In this document: positions 16,739-23,641 of the stretch, one piece after another
Position numbering within the stretch: the stretch's first letter is position 1
Layout of the letters: each line of letters opens with the position of its first letter
NCBI GenBank assembly: GCA_015665315.1
Contig: JADFAK010000122.1
Span: forward strand, 1 to 40,432
Source: Flavobacteriales bacterium
GTDB taxonomy: Bacteria; Bacteroidota; Bacteroidia; Flavobacteriales_D; Sanyastnellaceae
DNA length: 40,432 nt
Reading direction: 5' to 3'
Program-made: the position numbers and the translations under genes
Notes under the pieces: model-generated
Told to the model about the DNA's origin: nothing
What the model saw: the letters and a program-made list of their open reading frames with translations, nothing else
Databases searched by the model: none

Positions 16739-17206
16739 ATGATCTCAGAAGAAACCGTCTTATTGTTGATTGAGGAGAAGGTAGAAGGCAGTGCCAACTT
16801 TCTAGTCTCGCTAAAGATTAGCGTTGATAATGTCATAGACATTCTCATGGATGGAGATGATGGATTTTCGATTCAAGATTGTATGGATTTGAATCGCTAT
16901 TTGAATAAAAAGCTGGACAGAGACATTGAGGATTACAATCTCAGGGTCTCTTCTCCTGGGTTGGACCAGCCATTTATGGTGCGCCGACAGTACTACAAGA
17001 ATATCGATCGGGATGTGAAGGTTGAATTGAATGACGCCAGCACAATTGAAGGAAAGCTAGTAGAGGTGGACGACGATAAAATTACGGTACGCACAAGAGT
17101 AAAAGAACGAATTGAAGGTCGCAAGGCCAAGCACTGGGTAGAAACGGATCATGAAATAGAGTATCCTACTATTCAGTCGACAAAAGTTATAATATCATTT
17201 AATTAA
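16739..17206 (+). CDS. rimP: Ribosome maturation factor RimP
   Basis: The 155-residue protein is full-length RimP, needed for 30S subunit maturation. The N-terminal alpha/beta domain includes 'VSLKISVDNVIDILMDGDDGFSIQDCMDLNRYL' (read in two parts), then the family signature 'DYNLRVSSPGLDQPF' near residue 72. The C-terminal SH3-like domain spans about 88-155. I chose the ATG at 16739. The frame is open 11 codons further upstream, but that start would lie inside the leader terminator. It is the first gene of the conserved rimP-nusA-infB order, 10 bases before nusA. Confidence 0.95.
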   Translation: MISEETVLLLIEEKVEGSANFLVSLKISVDNVIDILMDGDDGFSIQDCMDLNRYLNKKLDRDIEDYNLRVSSPGLDQPFMVRRQYYKNIDRDVKVELNDASTIEGKLVEVDDDKITVRTRVKERIEGRKAKHWVETDHEIEYPTIQSTKVIISFN

Positions 17207-17216
17207 TTATATCAAG

Positions 17217-18452
17217 ATGAACGGTGTAAACCTGATCGAATCTTTCTCTGAGTTTAAAGAATTCAAGAGTATTGACAGGGAGACTATGATGAGTATCCTT
17301 GAAGATGTATTTCGCAATATGGTCATCAAGAAATACGGTTCGGATGAGAACTTCGATGTGATTATCAATGTGGACAAAGGTGATTTAGAAATCTGGCGGA
17401 ACAGGGATATTGTCCCTGATGGTGAGATTGAAGATCCTATGACCGAAGTTGAGTTGAGCGAAGCTCTCAAAGTCCAAAGCGATTTCGAAGTTGGGGAAGA
17501 ATTATCAGAGGAGATCCAGTTGCTAGATTTTGGCCGACGAAATATTTTGTCGATGCGACAAAATTTGCAGTCTAGAATTCTGGACCTGGAAAAAGATCAT
17601 ATTTATCAGAAATATAAGGAGCGCGTTGGCGATATCATTACAGGGGAAGTCTACCAGATTTGGAAAAGAGAAATCCTGATTATTGATGATGAAGACAACG
17701 AGCTTATCCTTCCAAAGGATCAACAGATTCCTACAGATCGTTTTAAGAAAGGAGATCAAGTAAGGGCTGTTGTTGCGGCTGTTGACATGAAAGGGAATAA
17801 TCCACAGATTATTCTTTCTAGAACAGCTCCGGAATTCCTTGAGCGTTTGTTCGAGCAAGAAGTTCCTGAGGTATTTGACGGTTTAATTACCATCAAAAAG
17901 ATTGTTCGCGAGCCAGGTGAAAGAGCCAAAGTTGCTGTTGAGTCATACGATGATCGTATTGACCCAGTTGGAGCTTGTGTTGGTATGAAGGGTGCACGTA
18001 TTCACTCGATTGTGCGCGAATTGAAGAATGAGAATATCGATGTAATTAACTATACTGCGAATAGTCAGTTGTTAATTCAACGTGCGTTGAGCCCGGCAAA
18101 GATATCTTCAGTTAACCTCGACAACGAGAATATGAAGGCCGACGTATTTCTTAAGCCAGACCAAGTGTCCTTGGCTATTGGAAAGGGCGGACATAACATT
18201 AAATTGGCCGGTAAATTAACTGGTTATGAAATAGACGTTTATCGCGAATCTGATGCTGACATCGACGATGTTGATTTGGAAGAATTTGCAGATGAAATTG
18301 ATAGCTGGATCTTGGATGCATTGAAAACGATCGGTTGCGATACGGCTCGAAGTGTTTTGGAATTAGATCCAAGCGAATTAGTGAAACGTACTGACCTGGA
18401 AGAGGAAACAGTAAGCGAAGTAGTTCGCATCTTGAAAGAAGAGCTTGAATAG
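17217..18452 (+). CDS. nusA: Transcription termination/antitermination factor NusA
   Basis: The 411-residue NusA has an N-terminal RNA polymerase-binding domain (1-125), an S1 domain (about 135-200, 'VGDIITGEVYQIWKREILI'), KH1 ('DPVGACVGMKGARIHSIVREL' in two parts, near 240-260) and KH2 ('QVSLAIGKGGHNIKLAGKL', near 320). A single helix-hairpin-helix-like tail follows ('ALKTIGCDTARSVLELD'), shorter than the two acidic repeats of E. coli NusA. It binds RNA polymerase and modulates pausing and hairpin-dependent termination. The operon that encodes it carries a terminator in its leader, a natural target for NusA itself. Confidence 0.96.
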   Translation: MNGVNLIESFSEFKEFKSIDRETMMSILEDVFRNMVIKKYGSDENFDVIINVDKGDLEIWRNRDIVPDGEIEDPMTEVELSEALKVQSDFEVGEELSEEIQLLDFGRRNILSMRQNLQSRILDLEKDHIYQKYKERVGDIITGEVYQIWKREILIIDDEDNELILPKDQQIPTDRFKKGDQVRAVVAAVDMKGNNPQIILSRTAPEFLERLFEQEVPEVFDGLITIKKIVREPGERAKVAVESYDDRIDPVGACVGMKGARIHSIVRELKNENIDVINYTANSQLLIQRALSPAKISSVNLDNENMKADVFLKPDQVSLAIGKGGHNIKLAGKLTGYEIDVYRESDADIDDVDLEEFADEIDSWILDALKTIGCDTARSVLELDPSELVKRTDLEEETVSEVVRILKEELE

Positions 18453-18497
18453 GATTACTTTAGCAATAGAGAGAGAATAGTATTACGAAAGCAGTAT

Positions 18498-21335
18498 ATG
18501 ACGAATACCAGTAAAGCAGTTAGACTGAGCAAAGTCGCCCGCGAATTGAACGTTGGTATTGTGACGATCAGTGAATTCCTGGAAAAGAAGGGAATGCCGA
18601 TTGAAACAAATCCCAATACGAAGATTGAACCGGACGTATATGAGCTTTTAATGGGCGCATTTCAAGGTGAAAAAGCTGTCAAGGAGAAATCCGAGCAGAT
18701 TCTCACTCGAACTCGCGAACAGAGAGAGTCTGTCTCTATTGAATCGACTAAGAAAGCTGAGCCCGAAGAAGTGGCGGAACCTGAACCAGTGGCTCCTGCC
18801 CCTGCACCAGCTCCGCCTAAGGCTGAAGAGCCAGCTAAAGTAGAGCCTCCTAAAGTTGAAGAGGAGAAAGCTCCTGTTGCACCTGAAAAGGTGGCTGAAA
18901 AGCCTATTGAGAAGGAAGAAAAAGTAGAGAAGGAAGAGCCTAAAGCCAAAGAAGAAGCCCCTAAAGCTGAGGCCGAGACTCCTGGAGTGCACAAAACCAA
19001 TGTGCCCAAAGCAGAAGTGAAGGTTCTTGGTAAGATGGACCTCGATAAGGCGAAGAAAAAGCCAGCCAAAGCGAAGGAAGAAGAAAAGCCAGCGGCGGAA
19101 GCAAAGGAGCCTGAAGCACCAAAAACTGCCCCTGCCCCTGAAGTTAAAAAAGACACTGCAGCCGAGAAGCCTGAGTTTATCAAAGCGAAAGCTGAGAAGT
19201 TATCAGGTCCGACAGTAGTGGGTAAGATGGTCCTCAAAGAGGAGCCAAAGAGAAAGAAAGGTGGCCCTGTAGCGTCATCCAAGGATAAAGCGGGTGACTT
19301 GTCTAAAGGCAAGCGCAAGCGCAAACGTGTTGCAAAAGTAGATGTGCAACAGCAGACGACCCAACAACGTCGCGCACCAGGCGGAGCAGGTGCTTCCAAG
19401 CCAGGTACCAAGGGACGAGTGGCCAAACCCGAGATTAGCGAAAAAGACATCCAAAAAGAGATCAAGGAAACCCTTGCTCGTCTTAGTGGAAAAGGAAAAT
19501 CAAAATCTTCTAAAAATCGTCGACAGAAACGAGATGATCGTGCTGCGCAAAGTGAGGAGGATTTGGTAAGAGCAGCTGAAGAGCGTCTTATCCTTAAACT
19601 TACTGAGTTTGTGACCGTGTCGCAACTTGCGAGCATGATGGAAAAGTCGGCAACTGATATTATCTCAGCTTGTATGTCCCTCGGAATTTTTGCCTCGATC
19701 AACCAACGACTCGATGCTGAAACTATTTCGATCATTGCCGAAGAGTTTGGTTACCAAGTTGAGTTCGTAAGCTCAGATGTTCAAGAATCTATTCCAGAGG
19801 AAGTAGATGCACCTGAAGATCTGCTTCCAAGACCTCCAATTGTGACGGTTATGGGACACGTAGATCACGGTAAGACTTCGCTGTTGGATTACATACGTAA
19901 GGCCAATGTGATTGCCGGAGAGGCTGGAGGTATCACACAGCACATTGGAGCGTATAGCGTTGTTCTCGAGGATGGTCGGAAGATGACTTTCTTGGATACA
20001 CCTGGTCACGAAGCCTTTACGGCCATGCGTGCTCGTGGTGCTCAAGTAACAGATTTAGCTATCATCGTAATTGCTGCTGATGATGCGGTCATGCCTCAAA
20101 CGAAAGAGGCCATTAGCCACGCGCAAGCAGCCGGCATCCCTATGGTGTTTGCGATCAACAAGATTGACCGCGAAAATGCCAATGCCGACAGAATTAAAGA
20201 AGAACTCTCTGGAATGAACATTCTCATTGAAGAATGGGGTGGGAAGTATCAGAGTCAAGACATTTCAGCCAAAACTGGTTTGAATATCAAGGAACTTTTG
20301 GAGAAGGTATTGCTCGAAGCTGAGTTACTCGATCTTAAAGCCAATCCGAATAGAAAAGCCATAGGTACAGTTGTAGAGTCAACCTTGGACAAAGGACGTG
20401 GTTATGTAACTACACTGTTGATTGAGACAGGGACAATGCGTGTTGGTGATCCAATCCTCGCAGGTCAGTGGAGCGGAAGAGTTCGTTCGATGTTCAATGA
20501 ACGCGGACAAAAAGTAAAAGAAGCCGGGCCTTCGACGCCAGTTTCAATGCTCGGACTATCCGGTGCGCCGAATGCGGGTGATAAATTCCATTTGTTTGAA
20601 GATGAGAAAGAGGCTAGAGTTATTGCTTTGAAACGTCAGCAATTGCAACGTGAGCAAGGTATCCGTGCCCAACGTCATATTACGATGGAGGAAATTGGCC
20701 GACGAATCGCTGTGGGTGAGTTCAAGGAATTGAACTTGGTTGTGAAAGGTGACGTGGATGGTTCTGTAGAAGCACTTACTGATTCATTGGAGAAATTGTC
20801 TACTGAGAAAGTACAGGTGAACGTAATCCACAAAGCTGTGGGTGGCGTGTCTGAATCTGACGTTCTTCTGGCTAGTGCTTCTGATGCAATCATTATCGCT
20901 TTCCAAGTAAGACCTAGTGCAACTGCACGAAAGTTGGCTGAGAAAGAAGGCATCCAGGTTCGCCATTACTCTGTGATTTATGCAGCTATCGATGAGATGA
21001 AAGAGGCCATGGAAGGTTTGCTTTCAGCGAAAATCGAGGAACGCGTTACAGGTACTGCTGAAATCCGCGACATATTCAAGATCTCGAAAGTGGGAACCAT
21101 TGCTGGTTGTTTCATGCTCGATGGAAAGATTACAAGAAAGAGCAAGGTGCGAGTCGTGCGAGATGGCATCGTGATCTTCAGCGGAGTTTTGGGCAGCTTG
21201 AAGCGATTCCAGGATGATGTTAAAGAGGTTACGAAAGGCTTTGAGTGCGGATTGAACGTAGATAAGTTCAACGATATCAAAGAGGGCGACCTGATTGAAG
21301 GATACGAAGAAGTTGAAGTGAAACAGACACTCTAA
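18498..21335 (+). CDS. infB: Translation initiation factor IF-2
   Basis: The 945-residue IF-2 delivers initiator fMet-tRNA to the 30S subunit and promotes subunit joining. A short N-terminal IF2_N-like module ('VRLSKVARELNVGIVTISEF') is followed by about 230 residues of Ala/Glu/Lys/Pro-rich low complexity (about 75-310). A second IF2_N segment lies near 360-400. The GTPase domain has G1 'GHVDHGKT' at 453-460, G3 'DTPGHEAFTAMRARG' and G4 'NKIDRENAN'. Domains II, III and the C-terminal initiator-tRNA domain ('SKVGTIAGCFMLDGKI') complete it. It is the last gene of the rimP-nusA-infB unit. No convincing terminator is visible before the convergent SPOR gene 53 bases on. Confidence 0.97.
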   Translation: MTNTSKAVRLSKVARELNVGIVTISEFLEKKGMPIETNPNTKIEPDVYELLMGAFQGEKAVKEKSEQILTRTREQRESVSIESTKKAEPEEVAEPEPVAPAPAPAPPKAEEPAKVEPPKVEEEKAPVAPEKVAEKPIEKEEKVEKEEPKAKEEAPKAEAETPGVHKTNVPKAEVKVLGKMDLDKAKKKPAKAKEEEKPAAEAKEPEAPKTAPAPEVKKDTAAEKPEFIKAKAEKLSGPTVVGKMVLKEEPKRKKGGPVASSKDKAGDLSKGKRKRKRVAKVDVQQQTTQQRRAPGGAGASKPGTKGRVAKPEISEKDIQKEIKETLARLSGKGKSKSSKNRRQKRDDRAAQSEEDLVRAAEERLILKLTEFVTVSQLASMMEKSATDIISACMSLGIFASINQRLDAETISIIAEEFGYQVEFVSSDVQESIPEEVDAPEDLLPRPPIVTVMGHVDHGKTSLLDYIRKANVIAGEAGGITQHIGAYSVVLEDGRKMTFLDTPGHEAFTAMRARGAQVTDLAIIVIAADDAVMPQTKEAISHAQAAGIPMVFAINKIDRENANADRIKEELSGMNILIEEWGGKYQSQDISAKTGLNIKELLEKVLLEAELLDLKANPNRKAIGTVVESTLDKGRGYVTTLLIETGTMRVGDPILAGQWSGRVRSMFNERGQKVKEAGPSTPVSMLGLSGAPNAGDKFHLFEDEKEARVIALKRQQLQREQGIRAQRHITMEEIGRRIAVGEFKELNLVVKGDVDGSVEALTDSLEKLSTEKVQVNVIHKAVGGVSESDVLLASASDAIIIAFQVRPSATARKLAEKEGIQVRHYSVIYAAIDEMKEAMEGLLSAKIEERVTGTAEIRDIFKISKVGTIAGCFMLDGKITRKSKVRVVRDGIVIFSGVLGSLKRFQDDVKEVTKGFECGLNVDKFNDIKEGDLIEGYEEVEVKQTL

Positions 21336-21388
21336 AACGGAGTGATTGACTAACCATCCTTGATAGAGGAGGTTGAATGGAGGTCCGA

Positions 21389-21940
21389 CTAAGGTCTGTT
21401 TAACTCTGGAAGCTCGATTTCGTCCTTGACAATGTGGGCTTGTGGAAACCTCTCTTTGAATTCTTGCAAGGTCTTCTGAGCTTCGAATTCAGTCCTAAAA
21501 TTCCCAATCCGTACGGCAAAGTTGGGGGCCTTGGACACGAGGTAGCACGATCGTTTGGAGTCTTCCATGATCATTTTGCCTCGCAGTTTCTTAGCTCCTT
21601 CCAGGCTTCCGAAATAAATTTGAATCCGATATCCCTTCAAGGGTATCGGATTTCTTATTGAGCTTCGGTTCAATGAATCCAAAGCACTAGGTCCTGAGAC
21701 CGAAATATTTCCCGGTCGGCGCTCTATCTCCATAGCCGGGATCGAGTCAATTATAGGATCCACAACTGCAATCGAATCTTTTTCGAGCGATTCAATTGGG
21801 TCGGCCTTCCCTTCTTCAGATTCAATTTCTTCAACCGTTTCTTTCTTGAACATGCGCTTCCACCAGTTGTCGTCATTCTGACAAATACCAGATAAACTGA
21901 CTAGAGAAACAAGCGATACTAAAACAATTTTTCGAATCAT
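21389..21940 (-). CDS. SPOR domain-containing periplasmic protein
   Basis: The 183-residue protein has a signal peptide ('VLVSLVSLVSLSGICQ'), an acidic spacer of about 80 residues, and a C-terminal SPOR domain (about 100-175). Domain motifs include 'GYRIQIYFGSLEGAKKLR', 'CYLVSKAPNFAVRIGNF' and 'AQKTLQEFKERFPQA'. SPOR domains bind denuded glycan strands of peptidoglycan, often at the division site. A SPOR gene divergent from the alternative complex III operon is a familiar Bacteroidota neighbourhood. It has its own -7 promoter element 21 bases upstream. Confidence 0.9.
   Translation of the reverse strand: MIRKIVLVSLVSLVSLSGICQNDDNWWKRMFKKETVEEIESEEGKADPIESLEKDSIAVVDPIIDSIPAMEIERRPGNISVSGPSALDSLNRSSIRNPIPLKGYRIQIYFGSLEGAKKLRGKMIMEDSKRSCYLVSKAPNFAVRIGNFRTEFEAQKTLQEFKERFPQAHIVKDEIELPELNRP
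21624..21651. repeat. Long imperfect inverted repeat inside the SPOR gene
   Basis: ATCCGATA (21624-21631) and TATCGGAT (21644-21651) form the outer arms. The inner CCCTT/AAGGG also pair, leaving one bulged base and a very small loop, about 13 bp in all. It lies in coding sequence just before the SPOR domain; on the plus strand it is followed by TTTC only. Confidence 0.45.
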
Positions 21941-21960
21941 GAAATGGAGTTATTACAGGT

Positions 21961-21969
21961 GCAAATCTA
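21961..21969 (-). promoter_or_regulatory. -7 promoter element of the SPOR gene
   Basis: The minus strand reads TAGATTTGC, an exact TAnnTTTG match. The predicted leader is about 17 bases. Confidence 0.55.
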
Positions 21970-22153
21970 GTTTATTATGACATTAATTGTTCCGTTTTAC
22001 AGCATTCGTGCCAAATATCATGGCAAATGTTGCTCACAGTCATGTTTTAGATTTCAACTAGCGATCAAGCGCAATATTGTGCTAAGTCCGTTGACAGTCA
22101 GCCCATAGCGATAACAACCCTTATTTAGAACAATTTTAAATTGAATTCGGTGT

Positions 22154-22171
22154 TGACAAAATTGTGACAAA
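22154..22171 (+). repeat. Direct repeats of TGACAAA, 11 bases apart, upstream of the act-cox promoter
   Basis: TGACAAA occurs at 22154-22160 and 22165-22171, one helical turn apart. They sit about 40-57 bases before the predicted transcription start, where an activator would bind. Confidence 0.4.
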
Positions 22172-22197
22172 CCCCTGCTGAGATTGTTAAATTCCTA

Positions 22198-22206
22198 TAA
22201 TTTTGC
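22198..22206 (+). promoter_or_regulatory. -7 promoter element of the act-cox operon
   Basis: TAATTTTGC is an exact TAnnTTTG match at the head of the respiratory operon. Starts at 22220 and 22247 both lie downstream of it; the earlier in-frame ATG at 22184 does not. Confidence 0.6.
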
Positions 22207-22246
22207 GCGCGAATTTTCTATGATTCCGTACAGAAAAAGATGCACA

Positions 22247-23623
22247 ATGAATAGAGTTCCTTTTGGACGCTGTAAATCAAGGTTTCGAGCAACTATTTTG
22301 CTCTCAATACTGCTTGTCTTTTCGACATCAGTTTTGAAGGCAGGTATTTTCGATGAAGGTGACGCAGCAAATGGTCAAGTCCTTTTTAATGCCAACTGCG
22401 CTTCTTGCCACAAAGTGGACGAGAGTGTATTGGCGGCACCGGGTCTTGGTGGTATAGCAGAGAGATGGGGTTCGTCGGAAGAGATGTTGGTCAAGTGGAT
22501 TATGAATCCAAATGGCGCCATTGAATCAGGTGACCCATATATTAAGTCGTTGATCTCTCAATACGAGGGTTCTTTTGGTATCATGACACCACAACCGGTG
22601 AGTGAGGACCAAATCAAAGACATCTTTGCGTACATCGCAAATCCGCCACCCCCTCCGGGCGATCCAGAAGATACAGTAGCTTGCCCAACAATCCACGATA
22701 ACGATGACGAAGTTTCTAGCGCTGCTGGAATATGGTTCCTTATAATAGGAATACTTTTCTTGATCATTGCTTTGAGCGCGGCTGGGGCCAACAGAAGTTT
22801 GAAAAATGCATCTCTTGAGTCACAAGGCAAAGAGCCACTACCCAATGTTTCGTATACGACATTGGTGATGCAATGGATGTCTAGGAACAAGGCTTTTGTT
22901 TCTGTCATCGGTTTGTTTGCTGTTTGCTACTTTGTTACCGTAAGTTATATAGGTGCGATGGGAATCGGTGTTTATGAGGGCTATGAGCCAGAACAACCTA
23001 TCTGGTTTTCACACGCTGTACATAACTGTGAAAATGAAATCGACTGTGAGTATTGCCACCATTCGGCACGAAAAGGTCGTCATGCGGGAATCCCTTCTAC
23101 TAATGTGTGTATGAATTGCCACAAGGGTATAAAGAAAGGTAGCAAGACGGGAACGGAAGAGATCAACAAAATTTATGCAGCCATCGGGTTTGATCCATCG
23201 ACTGGTGCTTACAAAGAAGACCACGTTGAAGATCCGATCAAATGGGTGAAGGTTCACAATTTACCAGATCACGTATTCTTCTCTCACTCACAACACGTTG
23301 AAGTGGGTGGATTGGATTGTCGTAACTGCCACGGACCAGTGGAGACTTTTATCTCTGGCCGTATTTCTCCTGTTGAGGAGACCAACGCACAGAATATTCC
23401 TGGACTCATAGAGCTAAGCAAGCCAACCCTAACAATGGGATGGTGTATCGAATGTCATAACAAGGCTGAGATAGATCTACAGAGCAGCGATTATTATATT
23501 GAAATGCACGACCGTATGAAGTCGAATGAGCGCGGGCAAGAAGAATTGCGCGCCATATTGGACGACGGAAAAGCTACAGTTAAGGAATTAGGTGGCTGGG
23601 AATGCGCCAAATGTCACTACTAA
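22247..23623 (+). CDS. actA: Alternative complex III, multiheme cytochrome c subunit ActA with fused monoheme domain
   Basis: The 458-residue product has a basic N-terminus and membrane helix ('ILLSILLVFSTSVLKA'). A monoheme cytochrome c domain follows with 'CASCH' and a probable Met ligand in 'FGIMTPQPV'. After a Pro-rich hinge come two hydrophobic segments ('AAGIWFLIIGILFLIIALS' and 'FVSVIGLFAVCYFVTV'), then a five-heme domain with 'CEYCH', 'CMNCH', 'CRNCH', 'CIECH' and 'CAKCH'. That makes six CxxCH motifs. ActA takes electrons from the Fe-S subunit and passes them to the oxidase. The start is uncertain: 22220 gives nine more residues, while 22247 gives a better signal sequence. It heads the operon. 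Confidence 0.93.
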   Translation: MNRVPFGRCKSRFRATILLSILLVFSTSVLKAGIFDEGDAANGQVLFNANCASCHKVDESVLAAPGLGGIAERWGSSEEMLVKWIMNPNGAIESGDPYIKSLISQYEGSFGIMTPQPVSEDQIKDIFAYIANPPPPPGDPEDTVACPTIHDNDDEVSSAAGIWFLIIGILFLIIALSAAGANRSLKNASLESQGKEPLPNVSYTTLVMQWMSRNKAFVSVIGLFAVCYFVTVSYIGAMGIGVYEGYEPEQPIWFSHAVHNCENEIDCEYCHHSARKGRHAGIPSTNVCMNCHKGIKKGSKTGTEEINKIYAAIGFDPSTGAYKEDHVEDPIKWVKVHNLPDHVFFSHSQHVEVGGLDCRNCHGPVETFISGRISPVEETNAQNIPGLIELSKPTLTMGWCIECHNKAEIDLQSSDYYIEMHDRMKSNERGQEELRAILDDGKATVKELGGWECAKCHY

Positions 23624-23641
23624 TAAACCGATTGTTACCCG

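Larger units (their letters stand above)
21941..22246. promoter_or_regulatory. Divergent regulatory region between the SPOR gene and the act-cox operon
   Basis: This 306-base gap contains no gene that I can support. It holds the minus-strand -7 element of the SPOR gene (21961-21969) and the plus-strand -7 element of actA (22198-22206). Two direct TGACAAA repeats lie 11 bases apart (22154-22160, 22165-22171), and there is a short inverted repeat TGCCA-N7-TGGCA (22009-22025). The central 100 bases show no further structure. Confidence 0.55.

Noticed and set aside
18730-19330. Tandem repeat array in the infB N-terminal region
   Set aside because: The Ala/Glu/Lys/Pro repetition is irregular low-complexity coding sequence normal for long IF-2 forms, not a DNA repeat element.
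18662-19735. Minus-strand open frame of 357 codons opposite infB
   Set aside because: Composed mainly of Ser/Ala/Gly/Phe runs, the complement of the Ala/Glu/Lys/Pro-rich low-complexity region of IF-2. No recognisable protein features.
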